Shown: positions 52,698 through 63,398, counted from the first letter of the stretch. The stretch: 64,000 bases of DNA from Symbiodinium natans (GCA_905221605.1 CAJNDS010001680.1:490001-554000); one strand, 5' to 3'. The notes: generated from the sequence alone by a model not told the origin. Translations and numbers: made by a program.

Positions 52698-52762
52698 GAT
52701 CGCATCTCGCAGTCTTTCGCGTCCTTCGATGAGGTGCTCCTGATCTTGGTGCCGGCCTCGGG
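52698..52762 (+). CDS. putative exon (DRISQSFASFDEVLLILVPA)
   Basis: Acceptor CTGCCAAG, 21 codons, donor CGGG|GTTTAGGG. This is the only frame without a stop. Phase 0 in, 2 out. Confidence 0.6.
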
Positions 52763-53400
52763 GTTTAGGGTTTAGGGCTAGGGTTTAGGGCTGGGGGTTT
52801 ACGGGTTAAATGGGGTTTAGGGTTTAGGGTTTAGGGCTCAGGGCTTAGGGCTTAGGGTGAGGGTTTAGGGCTAGGGTTTAGGGTTTAGGCCACAATCCCA
52901 AACATACTGTCAGAAATGCACCTCCCCATGTGGTTGCAATCAGAACGGGCGCTTGTGCCTTTCGATTGCTTTCTTTCTTGGGTTGGGGTGTCTTGGCCTT
53001 TCAGGGCATCGGGCCCGCGTATCGAGCTGCAAAACAGGCAAACAGACCAATCAAAAGCGAAAGGGTTTAGGGTTTAGGGGACATGTTTGCATGATTCCCA
53101 GAGCCCGTGTGAGAATCCTACCAGTCATACCCGTTTTTGTGCTCTTCCCTCGCCCTAGCATGATTCCCAGAGCCCGTGTGAGAATCCTACAGTGCTCCCC
53201 CTACTCTCCCTGAAGCACCGGCACGCGCTGGAACAAGTCCCGAGATACCGAAATCCTTAAACCCCAGTTCCTAAACGCTAAAACTCCCGTGTGACTTGTG
53301 CGAAGCCCCACAGCCCCAATCCCGCAGATGCAGAAACCTTGTTTCCTCACCCTAAACCCTTAACCCTAAACCCTGAACCCTAAAAATTGAATTCGCAGAG

Positions 53401-53440
53401 GTGTCGGAGTTGGATGCACCCCAGGACGGCCCAGCCAGGG
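53401..53440 (+). CDS. putative exon (CRSWMHPRTAQPG)
   Basis: Acceptor ATTCGCAGAG, donor GGG|GTTTAGGG. Phase 2 in, 0 out. A two-base earlier acceptor gives VSELDAPQDGPA, also plausible, but that needs a different phase. Confidence 0.4.
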
Positions 53441-53736
53441 GTTTAGGGTTTAGGGTTGAGGGTTGAGGGTTTAGGGTTTAGGGTTTATGGTTCAGGGTTC
53501 ATAGGGTTTAGGGTTTAGGGTTTAGGGTTTTAGGGTTTAGGGTTTAGGGTTTAGGGTTTAGGGTTCACAGTCTAGAACTCATGGTTGAGGGGTTCAGGGT
53601 GCAGGGCTTTTAGTGCACTGGAAAAATGGGAAACATCCAAAACTACCCTGGGCCCTAAACCCTAAACCCTAAACCCTACACCCTACACCCTAAACCCTAA
53701 ACCCTAAACCCTCAACCCTAAACCCTAAACCCTAAG

Positions 53737-53817
53737 GTGGCCAACCATGGTGGCCCGAGACCGGGAAACCTAGGCAAGTACAACACCCTGGGCTCTTCGG
53801 ACGCCCGGACGTGTGGG
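53737..53817 (+). CDS. putative exon (VANHGGPRPGNLGKYNTLGS...)
   Basis: The acceptor CCCTAAG closes a CCCTAAA array. 27 codons to GGG|GTTAGGGTTTAG. Phase 0 to 0. Confidence 0.5.
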
Positions 53818-53917
53818 GTTAGGGTTTAGGGTTTAGGGTTTAGGGTTTAGGGTTTAGGGTTTAGGGTTTAGGGTTTAGGGTTTAGGGCTCAGGGTTTAGG
53901 GTTAGGATCCCTTGTAG

Positions 53918-54106
53918 CTTCCGTCAAATGTCACTGCCTTCACCATTACCCTCCATGAAAAGGAGATACAAATCGCATCGAATGCCACGAGGGTTTGCTT
54001 GCCCCTCTTCACTTATGACAAAAACGAAGACTTCGTCGGTCGCATCAGCCCACTATCGCGCCGTGTCAGCCCGCGCATTGCGGCCAGAGGGTCAAGAGAC
54101 CGATAA
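53918..54106 (+). pseudogene. orphan coding-like fragment (NVTAFTITLHEKEIQIASNA...)
   Basis: A 62-codon frame bounded by stops, with natural composition (FTYDKNEDFVGRISPLSRR). A longer overlapping ORF (53928-54281) in another frame looks less protein-like. It lies in intron position between a TTTAGGG and a CCCTAAA array. Not recognised. Confidence 0.35.
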
Positions 54107-54412
54107 AGTCAATTCGAAGCAACGGCGTCAGCAGGACAGCGCGACAAGCTATGTTTCCGAGTGCTGTCAAGTGGTTGATGGGGGGTTTCCGAAATTTGGG
54201 CGTGCCCTTGTTGGGGTCCTTCTGATAAGGGAATCCTACCATTTCGGCGTCTATTGTCGGGGTCCCCCTATACAACCCTAAACCCTAAACCCTAAACCCT
54301 CATGTCTCGTGGCGACCAAGCTTCTCTACAAACGTGCCGGGATTTCAGGTGAATGACTTGGCCTTTTAGCTTAAAGGGCTTGCAGCCCCCAAAGCCCGAA
54401 GAATCACAACAT

Positions 54413-54509
54413 GGGATGTTCCCCCTTATACAGTCCGTAATGGGGCTGAGAATAGGGGGGTAGTGTAACCCCTATTTAAGGACTGCTAGTATGAGGGGGG
54501 AACATCCCA
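54413..54509. mobile_element. family G TIR element
   Basis: GGGATGTTCCCCCTTATACAGTCC left, inverted GGACTG...GGGGGGAACATCCC right. Confidence 0.75.
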
Positions 54510-54779
54510 AAGCACAACCTTTAAGCCCCAGGCAAAAACGCAACAAAGCCCTAAACCTCCCCATGTCCAGGCGGCTGCAGCCCAACCACCCACTGGCAAC
54601 GGTCGCGAAGAACACCCCCAACAACCCTTCAAACCTAAGCCCCACACCCTAAACCTAAACCCTAAACCCTAAACCCTAAACCCTAAACCCTAAATCTAAA
54701 CCCTAAACCCTAAACCCTAAACCCTAAACCCTAAACCCTAAACCCTAAACCCTAAACCCTAAACCCTGACTCTTTGAAG

Positions 54780-54857
54780 GACCCCTCCTTGGAGCAGTTC
54801 GCTGCGGCGCTTCCGAGTCCCGGCCGCGGCAAAGACCTGAGAAGATGCACCTTGGAC
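54780..54857 (+). CDS. putative exon (DPSLEQFAAALPSPGRGKDL...)
   Basis: CCCTAAA array ends at 54766; acceptor CTCTTTGAAG; 26 codons to GAC|GTCCAAGG. Phase 0 to 0. The same frame runs 10 codons further to TAG at the start of a TTTAGGG array, so either the donor is earlier or this is a C-terminus. Confidence 0.5.
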
Positions 54858-54950
54858 GTCCAAGGCACCAAGACATAGGGTTTAGGGTTTAGGGTTTAGG
54901 GTTTAGGGTTTAGGGTTTAGGGTTTAGGGTTTAGGGTTTAGGGTTTAGGG

Positions 54951-56156
54951 CGTTTAGGGTTTAGGGCGTTTAGGGTTGAGGCCTAGGGTTTCGGGTCGAG
55001 GGCGTTCAGGGCTTAGGGCTAGGGCTTAGGGTTTAGGGTGTTTAGGGTTTAGGGCTAGGTTTAGGGTTTTTGGGGTTTTAGGAGGTTTTAGGTGTTTAGG
55101 GGTGTAGGGTTTACGGGTTTTAGGGGCTTAGGGTTTTAGGGGTTAAGTGTTTTTTTTTTTTTTTTTTTTTTTTTTTTTGGGGGGGGGGGCGTTTTGTGGT
55201 TTCAGGGTTTTGGGATTTGGGGGTTTAGAGTTTTCAGGTTTTGGCGTTTTGCGTGTTTAAGGATTTGTTTTTTTTGTTTTTTGAGTTTTTAGGGTTTCAG
55301 GGTTTTAGGGTTTTTTGGGTTTGGGGTTCTAGCGGTTCTAGGGGTTTGGGTTTTAGGGGCTTAGGGTTTAAGGGGTTTAGGAATTTTGGATGTTCTGGAA
55401 TTTTTGGGTTTTGGGATTTTAGGGTTTTGGGTTTTTGGTTTTAGGGTTTAAGGTTTTTTTTTGCAGCTTTTGGGATTCGGGTTGTTTGGGGTTAGGGGTT
55501 TAGGGTTTCGGGTTTTCCTGGTTTGAGGTTTTTTAGGCTTTTGGCGTTTTGCGATTTGTTGTTTTAGGTGTTTTGTTGTTTTTTGAGTTTAGGGTTTTAT
55601 TTTTGTTTTGTTTTTTTTGGGGGGGAGGGGGGGCGTTGGTGGATGTTTTGTTGTGTTTTGTTTTCGGGCTTTTGGGGTTTCAGGGTTTTGGGTTTTAGGG
55701 TTTGAGCGTTTAGGGCTTTAAGGTGTTGATGGTTTTAGGGTTTGAGGGTTTGAGGGTTTTAGAGTTGGTTTGTTGGGTTGTTGGGTTTTTCTTGGGGTTG
55801 TTGGGCTTCTAGGGTTTAGGGTTTCAGGGTCTAGGGGTTAGGGTTGTTTTAGGGTTTTAGGGTTTAGGGTTTTGGGTTTTTGGATTTTGGGGTTTTTGGG
55901 TTTTAGGCGTCTAGGGTTTTACGGTAGTGGGGTTTTCGGCCGCAAAGCTCGCCTTACATCTTACATACCATCTTGCATACCTTACATTCCACATACAGCT
56001 TGCAGCTCCCTGGAAAGCCAATTGTGCCCCTAAACCCTGAACCCTAAACCCTAAACCCCGAACCCTAAACCCTAAACCCTAAACCCTAAACCCTAAATCC
56101 TAAACCCTAAACCCTAAACTCTAAACCTTACAAACCCTTAACCCTGAAACCCTAAG
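54951..56156. other. intron-like stretch, T/G-rich
   Basis: Degenerate TTTTAGGG/TTTTGGG sequence with a T-run then G-run at 55150-55189, turning to CCCTAAA at 56020. No gene. Confidence 0.6.
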
Positions 56157-56241
56157 CCGCAAACATGGGACTCTGGCAAACGGATCATGCGGGGCCACTC
56201 TTTCGGTGCGCTGGGCTTGGATCATTGGCATGCTTGGCAGG
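56157..56241 (+). CDS. putative exon (PQTWDSGKRIMRGHSFGALG...)
   Basis: The acceptor CCCTAAG is part of the C-array. 28 codons, donor CAGG|GTTTAGGG opening a 60-bp TTTAGGG array. Phase 0 in, 1 out. Confidence 0.55.
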
Positions 56242-56311
56242 GTTTAGGGTTTAGGGTTTAGGGTTTAGGGTTTAGGGTTTAGGGTTTAGGGTTTAGGGTT
56301 TAGGGCCCTAA

Positions 56312-56443
56312 GCACTCGTCAACCAGGCCATTCACACCATTAAAAACACCATGCCCTTCGTCGAACAACAAGTGGCTGCACAACTCGCGTCAGCCATCCA
56401 AGACATCCACCAGTGGATAGCACAAACACTGGGGAGAAGCTGA
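56312..56443 (+). pseudogene. orphan coding-like fragment (ALVNQAIHTIKNTMPFVEQQ...)
   Basis: 43 codons and a TGA, starting right after a TTTAGGG array and followed by CCCTAAA repeats. The Gln-rich helical C-terminal end (QLASAIQDIHQWIAQTLG) suggests the tail of a retroposed gene or a transposon protein. Confidence 0.35.
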
Positions 56444-56722
56444 AGCCATTGCAGTTGACAGCCAGTCTCAACAACCAGTCCCGGCCCAGCCCCGAACCCT
56501 AAACCCTAAACCCTAAACCCTAAACCCTAAACCCTAAACCCTAACTCCTAGACCCTAAACCCTAAACCCTCGCCCTAAACCCTAAACCCTAAACCCTAAA
56601 CCCTAAACCCTAAACCCTAAACCCTAAACCCTAAACCCTAAACCCTAAACCCTAAACCCTAAACCCTAAACCCTAAACCCTAAACACCAACCCTAAACCC
56701 TAAACCCTTAACAGCTTGGCAG

Positions 56723-56751
56723 CATGCTCCCGGCTCCTAGACCGGCTGAAG
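56723..56751 (+). CDS. putative exon (CSRLLDRLK)
   Basis: Acceptor AGCTTGGCAG, donor AAG|GTTCGAAGG. Phase 1 in completes an Ala codon; phase 0 out. Confidence 0.45.
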
Positions 56752-57378
56752 GTTCGAAGGTTTCAGTGGGTGAAAGGCCTTTTAGGTTTTAGGTTTTAGG
56801 GTTTAGGGTTAAAGGTTTCAGGGTTATAGCGTGTCGGTTTTTAGGTTAAGGGCGTCAGTGGTTTAAAGTGCCTCATCGGTTTTAGGGTTTTAAGATTTCG
56901 GGTTTTGGGTCAAGCGGGTTAGGGGTTTAAAGTTCTACCCTCCCTCCCCCCGCCCCGCCATCTGAGTCTCCAAATACTCCAAGTAGGGTTGTGAATCACA
57001 GATTATGAGGGCCGATTCTTGGTTGGTCGGTTGGTTGGTTGGGTTTTGGATTTTGGGTTTAGGGTTTGGGGTTTTGCGTTTTGAGTTTTGGGTTTAAGTT
57101 TAGGGGGAGGGGGGGGGGCTAATGGTTTCAGCTTGGCCCCCGGGGGCTACCCTTGTTTTTATTTAGTGCATATATATATATATATATCTATATACATATA
57201 TATGTAATATACTATAATATACTGTAGTAATATATGTGTATATATATATGTATATATGTAGAATACTAACCCTAGGTCGTAAACCCTAAACCCTAAGCCC
57301 TTTGAGGTTCAGGGTTCCCCTAGCTGATCTTTGATTGCAGAAGAGTCTCGCCACAGCCCAGGCCTAATTCCCTCCGAG

Positions 57379-57429
57379 GGCCTTGTCCACCTCATTGCGC
57401 AGGCAGCAGGGAAGCATGGGGGATTCAGG
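57379..57429 (+). CDS. putative exon (GLVHLIAQAAGKHGGFR)
   Basis: Acceptor TTCCCTCCGAG, donor AGG|GTTCAGGG, followed by TTTAGGG repeats. Phase 0 to 0. An upstream acceptor at 57352 (GATTGCAG) would extend the same frame by ESRHSPGLIPSE at another entry phase. Confidence 0.5.
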
Positions 57430-57775
57430 GTTCAGGGTTTTGTTGCTTTCCGGGTTTAGGGTTTAGGGTTTAGGGTTTAGGGTTTAGGATTTGGGGTAGG
57501 GTTTAGGGCTCAGGGATCAGGGTCTAGGGTTGACCTTAAGAGGCCCCCGAAAACCCACCGTTGCCTAGGTCGCGCAAGGCTGGGTTGTGCCCACATAGCC
57601 TACAGACGATTGGGCTGAAGTCCGAGCCCTCCAAGCACTAAAAAACCCTAAACCCCAAGATGAAGACCTAGAAAGCCCCAAGCATCCCTAACTGCCTCAG
57701 AACCCTAGCCCTAAAACCCCAAAACCCCAAAACCCCAAAACCCCAAAACCCCAAAACCCCAAACCCCAAACCCCA

Positions 57776-57921
57776 AACCCTAAACCCTAAACCCTAAACC
57801 CTAAACCCTAAACCCTAAACCCTAAACCCTAAACCCTAAACCCTAAACCCTAAACCCTAAACCCTAAACCCTAAACCCTAAACCCTAAACCCTAAACCCT
57901 AAACCCTAAACCCTAAACCCT
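57776..57921 (-). repeat. CCCTAAA telomere-like array, the longest
   Basis: About 20 perfect units just upstream of the 57928 exon; preceded by a CCCCAAAA variant at 57717-57758. Confidence 0.95.
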
Positions 57922-57927
57922 ACCGAG

Positions 57928-57992
57928 GAGGCGGCCAAGGCCGCGCAGGCAGGGAAAGGCCTCGACGGCTCATTGTTGAAGGCCCCCCCTGG
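57928..57992 (+). CDS. putative exon (EAAKAAQAGKGLDGSLLKAP...)
   Basis: CCCTAAA array of about 145 bp, acceptor CTACCGAG, 21 codons, donor CTGG|GTTTAGGG. Phase 0 in, 2 out. The exit does not fit the next good island, so a small exon near 58132 (CTTCGCAG acceptor) may be missing. Confidence 0.55.
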
Positions 57993-58933
57993 GTTTAGGG
58001 TTCAGGGTTTGGGATTTAGGGTCTGGGGTTTGGGGTTTAGGGGTTTAGGGTTTGGGGATTAGGGTTTAGGGTTTAGGGTGTAGTGTTTAGGGTTTAGGGT
58101 TTAGGGTTTGGAGGGTTTAGGTGCCCTCCTTCGCAGGCGCAGGGAGCCCGACACCCCGTGATTAAGGAGGTTTCGGGTTTAGGGTTTCGGGCTTTGGGTT
58201 TAGGTATACCCAGAGTGCCCCAAACCCCCGAAGTTGAGGAATGTAATGTTGAAGTATATTATATAGGGATCCTAAATATGATTTAGTTCATGTTCCTCAA
58301 TTTAGCGGTTTTGGGCTCTTTGCGGGGGTTTGGGGTCAGATGCTTGGTGTGCTTAGGGGAAGTATTAGGGTGTTAAGGTAGTAGGGTGTTAGGGTGTTAG
58401 GGAATTGGGGATGAGGGTACTAGGGTGTTAGGGTATTGGGGTAGAAGGGCATTAGTAAGGGTACTAGGGTTGTGTGTATGCGTGTGTGTTCTGTTGCCTT
58501 AGCTCTCGATCTTTTGTGTCTGAGTGTGCGTGTGCGCGCGCATATGCGCGCTTCTTCTTTTTGCGCTTTCGAGCTTTTCGAGCTGCAGCACCACAACAAA
58601 AGCGGCTTGTGTGCGTGTGGTTGAGGAGTGTAGGGGTTTTGAGGTTTCATGTCATGTTTATGGGGATTTAGGGCTCTGCGCTTTGGGTTCAGTCGGTTTG
58701 CTAGTGCGGACCGTACGTGATGTCTTGCGAGCTTTCTGATCCCAGGCGACCGCGATAAGATTCATGGTTAGCGTGGAGTCCAATTTTGAAGGAGCCCTAA
58801 AGCACAAATCCTACAACCCTAGACCCTAAACCTCAATGAAGCCCTAAACCCTAAACCCTAATTTAAGCCCTAAACCCTAAACCCCCTAACCCCCTAAACC
58901 CCCGGAACCCCCCGGAACCTCCGAAACTGCCAG

Positions 58934-58999
58934 GAGAGCGAAGACGACGATCTCGGCTTCGTCGCCGGCTTGCCTTGCCTCAACGTCGCCCTAGCGGAG
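58934..58999 (+). CDS. putative exon (ESEDDDLGFVAGLPCLNVAL...)
   Basis: Acceptor GAAACTGCCAG, 22 codons, donor GAG|GTCGCTGG. Phase 0 to 0; CCCTAAA left, TTTAGGG right. Confidence 0.55.
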
Positions 59000-59661
59000 G
59001 TCGCTGGAGGGTTTGCTTTATGGGGTTAGGGTTTAGGGTTTGGGGTTTGGGGTTTGGGTTTACGGGTTTACTGGTTTACGGGTTTACGGGTTTACGGGTT
59101 TACGGGCGTACGGGCTTACGGGCTTACGGGTTTTGGGTTTAGGGTTTAGGGCTTGGGGTTCGGGGCTGTTTCATGGGCTGAGTGAGGTTTTAAGTTGGGG
59201 TGCAGAGGTCAGGATGTACATTTTTGGGCTTAGAGTTGATAGGAGTTTCAGATTACCCTAAACCCTAAACCCTAAACCCTAAACCCTAAGCCCTAAACCC
59301 TAAACCCTAAACCCGGTTTGGGGCTCAGTGTCTAGGCTTCGGGGACTCCCTCAGTTAACTGGGCTGTCTTTGGGTCCAGGGTGCAGGGTTTAGGGTTTAG
59401 GGCTTGCATTTAGAACCTCAAAGTAAACCTTAAACCCTAACTAAACCCTGAACCACTAAGCCCCAAGCTCCTAAACCCTACACCCTGCACCCCTAAACCC
59501 GAGACCCCTAAGCTCTAAACCCAAAGCCCTAAACCTTGAGCCCTAAAGCCTAAAGCCTAACGCCTGAACCCTAAGCCCTAAACCCTAAACCCGAAACCCT
59601 AAACCCTAAACCCTGCAAGCCCTGGTGTGCTCTTGCACGGCTTGGCGGCTGGTTTCATCAG

Positions 59662-60048
59662 CAATTCATGCCATTGGCGGCCTCCCTTTGGCAGAGCGTG
59701 GTGTTGGCGGACCCAGCTGCGTTCGGCCCGTGTGGCATGGCTGAGCAGGACATGCTCAATATCCTCTGTGGTTGGCCAAACGCAAACAACTCCCCGTCTG
59801 AGTTGAGTGGCTGGCAGAGTGAGTTGCGGCGATTCCTGAGGGACCCTTGCCAGGGTAAGCTGATCCGTGTGGTCACTGGGCTTGACATCGCTCACAACCT
59901 CGATGGGGCCAGCGTCTTTGACATGTGGCAAACACCCATCGCAAGCACCCGTGAAGTGAGGGTTGACGCCGAGGTGGGAGGGACCACCGAAGACTTGTTG
60001 GGTCGCGAGCTGGACGAGTGCATGGGCACGACAGATGAAGCCGGGTGA
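59662..60048 (+). CDS. hypothetical coding segment, about 129 codons
   Basis: A long open frame with natural composition (GWQSELRRFLRD, VVTGLDIAHNLDG) follows a CCCTAAA array and the acceptor GGTTTCATCAG; the frame is open upstream to about 59616. A GTAAG donor at 59855 would end an exon there at phase 1, which fits the next island. The frame otherwise ends at TGA 60046-60048. It could be a larger exon of the giant gene or an inserted intronless fragment. No domain recognised. Confidence 0.45.
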   Translation, partial: QFMPLAASLWQSVVLADPAAFGPCGMAEQDMLNILCGWPNANNSPSELSGWQSELRRFLRDPCQGKLIRVVTGLDIAHNLDGASVFDMWQTPIASTREVRVDAEVGGTTEDLLGRELDECMGTTDEAG

Positions 60049-60494
60049 TGTTCTTCAGGAGCCACAGGTGTGAAAGCTGTAGCAGATTCTTGAGAGTGAT
60101 AGCCCCACACATGGCAAGATTTCCTGCTCTCAGAAGGGCATCTTCCATACATGGGGTGCTTCCTCGTATGCACCATGTCTGGCTCAGACATGTTTGTTAC
60201 TGTTTGTTTGTTTGTTCCTGCAAAGTCCTCAGATGCAGTTGGGGTCCGGGCCTGAGCTCAATGTAGCTCTTCAGGCATTTGCAGGAGGGTTTCGGTTTTC
60301 TTTTGGTTTGCCTTTCGCCTTTGGTGCCAACGAGTGCCAGAGTGTGGACTTGCTATGTAGTCCTGCAGGCGGAGGGTGCTTGGCACCACCCTAAACCCTA
60401 AACCCTAAACCCTAAACCCTAAACCCCAAACCCCAAACCCCAAACCCTAAACCCTAAACCTAAACCCTAAACCCTAAGCAGCGAACCCCTGTAG

Positions 60495-60553
60495 AGGCCG
60501 CAGGGCCCGTGTGGCGGCGTGGCGCCCAGGCGCTGGTTCAAGCGCTTGGCCCG
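60495..60553 (+). CDS. putative exon (AAGPVWRRGAQALVQALGP)
   Basis: Acceptor CCCCTGTAG, donor CCG|GTTCCAAG, then TTTAGGGG-variant repeats. Phase 1 in, 0 out. All three frames are open in this GC-rich stretch. Confidence 0.4.
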
Positions 60554-61259
60554 GTTCCAAGCAACGGGATTTAGTGGATTTAGGGGGTTTAGGGGTTTAG
60601 GGGTTTAGGGGTTTAGGGGTTTAGGGGTTTAGGGGTTTAGGGGTTTAGGGGTTTAGGGATTTAGGGGTTTAGGGGTTTAGGGGTTTAGGGGTTTAGGGGT
60701 TTAGGGGTTTAGGGGTTTAGGGGTTAGGGTTTAGGGGGTTCAGGGTGTTTGAGGCGTTCAGGGGTTTAGGAACTTAGGGCTTTCCAGGTTTGGGGTGTGT
60801 GCGGCGTTTGGGGCGATTAGCGTTGACGTGGGCCCTCACCCCGAACCGCGCTGAGGGTGGATGTATGTCTAACCCTAAACCCTAAACCCTAGGATCTTAA
60901 AGCCTAAAGGGGCCGAAGGTGCCGAGGCAAGGCAACCCAAGTCTGCTAGCTAAGTCTCACTCCTGGGATTTTAGGGTTGTAGGGTTTAGAGTTTAGGGTT
61001 TAGGGTTTGGGGTTTCGGTGGGTTTTAGGTTTGGGAGCGTTTTAAGGCGTTGGAGGGTTGAGGCTTCCGGCTGCAGCTTGGAAGAACCCTGAACCCCGAA
61101 CCTTCGTCCCGCCCCCAGGCTAGCTTCTTGTTTCTGAACCGCCGAGACGTTAGTAGGTTCTACCAGCATTCACACAACGTCTTGGTTTTAGAGTTGTATA
61201 TATAATATAGGATAACATTACACCAATACATTGCGGGGATGCAGGTAGAACCGACTAAC

Positions 61260-61275
61260 ACACACACACACACAC

Positions 61276-61314
<39 letters not shown>

Positions 61315-61370
61315 TTTTTATGTATGTATATATATATATATATATTTATTTATTTATTTATTTGCTAAAT
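61260..61370. repeat. (CA)n/(TA)n/(TTTA)n microsatellite
   Basis: CACACA, long TATATA and TTTATTTA tracts. No gene. Confidence 0.9.
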
Positions 61371-61518
61371 ACATACATCAACATATTTTTGCACAGCCAC
61401 AGAAGTATATGTAAATACTCTATGTGAATATCACATGTAGGAGATATAAAGGTATAGATATGGAGTATCGCCAGCAAAATTGGGCGGCGCCCACGAGCGT
61501 GTCTTTGCAGGTTTGCAG

Positions 61519-61575
61519 ATTCCCGCTGCCGCCGTGGAACAAATGCAGGCCCTGCGCAAGCTGTACGCTTCAGGG
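61519..61575 (+). CDS. putative exon (IPAAAVEQMQALRKLYASG)
   Basis: Two tandem acceptors (GTCTTTGCAG at 61510 and TTTGCAG at 61518). 19 codons, donor GGG|GTGTAGGC. Phase 0 to 0. The upstream flank is an AT microsatellite region instead of a C-array. Confidence 0.5.
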
Positions 61576-61755
61576 GTGTAGGCTTGGAGGGTTTAGGGTT
61601 TAGGGTGTAGGGTTGGTTTAGGGTCAAGCGGGGGTTTGGGGTTGAGGGTTTTGGGGCATAAACTAGAAGCCCCTAAAGCCTAAACCCTAGGGCGTAGCCT
61701 GCGGCTCTTTGTTCCCCATACAGTGTGTCAACCCAAGGGGGTTCCAGGTGTAGGA

Positions 61756-61893
61756 AGTCTTGGAGGTTCAGAGTGCTTATAATGAGTAACCCATTTTATG
61801 TGTAGTCATAACCCACACATTGGACATAAGCCCCTTAATAACAGGGTTATAATTGGGTAATACAGTTGTATGTTACTAGGTACCATGATAGCC
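61756..61893. mobile_element. family A TIR element, degenerate
   Basis: The left end CTTGGAGGTTCAGAGTGCTTA is kept; the right end survives only as TTACTAGGTACCATGA. Confidence 0.5.
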
Positions 61894-61995
61894 CCCCCAA
61901 AACAGTAGAATTCCCTTACACTGAGCACCCCAAGAAGGTAGGGTTTAGGAGGTGTCCGCTTGTGACTCATTTCCCATATTTGGGTTAAAGAAAAT

Positions 61996-62412
61996 GCCCC
62001 TAAGGGTCCATGTACTTAAATAGGGAATACTTGGGCCCCTAAAGTACCTCCTACTGTGGATGGACAAAATCTTGCATGACCCCCTACGTTGCACGTGTGC
62101 GACGGTTGGTAATCGAGCTCCCCGCACCCCTCGAATTTCAATGTTGCACGCGCATATGGGTGATGCAGGATTTCGGTCGGACAAGACAAATGACTGACTT
62201 GTTGGCATGTTGCACGCGCATATGGGTGATGCAGGATTTCGGTCATTCACACGCATGCACTTTCGAAGCATTGCAAGGACAGCAATGTTAAGATTCAGGG
62301 TTTGGAAGGGATGACCTGCGTGATAAAAGTGCTGCAGGATTTCGTCCATCAACAGTATTTAGGGACTTTTGGACCCAAGTATATAATGATGAGGTACATG
62401 GACCCTTCGGGG
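61996..62412. mobile_element. family C TIR element with internal duplication
   Basis: Outer ends CCCCTAAGGGTCCATGTAC / GTACATGGACCCTTCGGGG. The interior has GATGGACAAAATCTTGCA inverted as TGCAGGATTTCGTCCATC, plus a 65-bp tandem duplication (GTTGCACGCGCATATGGGTG at about 62143 and 62208). Confidence 0.65.
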
Positions 62413-62610
62413 TTATAGGCACCATCATAGTCTGTAGGACCAATCAACCAACTGTGAGCCCATGAGGGGTTCAAACGAGAGGCTGTTCTAAGCCCAAAAA
62501 GCCCTAAACCCTAAACCTAAACCCTAAACCCCACTTACCCAAAACCGTTTCAGGCACAGGTTTGTACGGATGTCTTCAAGCTTGTCGGTTCCTTGAAACC
62601 TATTTTACGA

Positions 62611-62727
62611 ACCCTACTTGGTGGGGTTTGGGGTTTGGGGTTGCCCCTTAAGTAACTTAATAGGGATATAGTTGCGTTATAAGTGCAGCTATGGCTGGGT
62701 TACAAAGTACCATGAACCTCCAAGTAA
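62611..62727. mobile_element. family A TIR element, degenerate left end
   Basis: The right end ACCATGAACCTCCAAGTA is intact; the left end is replaced by TTTGGGG repeats after TACTTGG. Confidence 0.5.
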
Positions 62728-63090
62728 GCAAACCGTAAACCCTTCAACCAGAAGCCTTCAAGCTCGAAGCGCTGAACCCCAGAAAGCGCCTAGGGTTTAG
62801 GGTGTAGGGTTCAGGGTTTAGGGTATGCAACCCTCAACCCTAAACCCTCGTTCGCGCAACGCTCGGCTTTTCTTCCAACCTTCTTGCCACTGGTGCAGAA
62901 TGAGTCGAGTCTTCACACAAAACCCTAAAGCCTCAACCCCAAACCACCCTACTCCCTAAACCCTGAAACCCTGACTCCTCAAGGCCCCTAACCCTAAACC
63001 TAAACCCTAAACACCAAAACGATCGAAGGTTTCAAGCCCCCAGCCTAACGGCCCCTGACCCTAAACCCCAAACCCCAAACCCCAAACCCC

Positions 63091-63187
63091 AAACCCTAAA
63101 CCCTAAACCCTAAACCCTAAACCCTAAACCCTAAACCCTAAACCCTAAACCCTAAACCCTAAACCCTAAACCCTAAACCCTAAACCC
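63091..63187 (-). repeat. CCCTAAA telomere-like array
   Basis: About 14 perfect units before the 63223 exon. Confidence 0.95.
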
Positions 63188-63222
63188 TCTAAACCCTAAA
63201 CCCTAAACCCTGACATCTCGAG

Positions 63223-63273
63223 GCGGCAATCGAAGGGAGGCTCCAGAGAACTGACAGAGGTCGATGGGCTCTG
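63223..63273 (+). CDS. putative exon (AAIEGRLQRTDRGRWAL)
   Basis: CCCTAAA array, acceptor CATCTCGAG, donor CTG|GTATTTTTC. 17 codons, phase 0 to 0. Confidence 0.5.
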
Positions 63274-63280
63274 GTATTTT

Positions 63281-63398
63281 TCGGGACGGAATAATTCCTA
63301 ATAGTCATTCCCTTATGGTCCCTGTGTAATGATACTAACATACCCCCCCCCCCAAATCCCCTATTCTGATTATTAAGGCCCTGAAATTATTTGGGTTG
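63281..63398. mobile_element. family D element
   Basis: GGGACGGAATAATTCC...TTCCCTTATGGTCCCTG...CCTATTCTGATTATTAAGGCCC. Confidence 0.55.

Noticed and set aside
61756..61893. Possible tRNA or snRNA fold
   Set aside because: The inverted ends match the family A TIR element and no tRNA arms were found.
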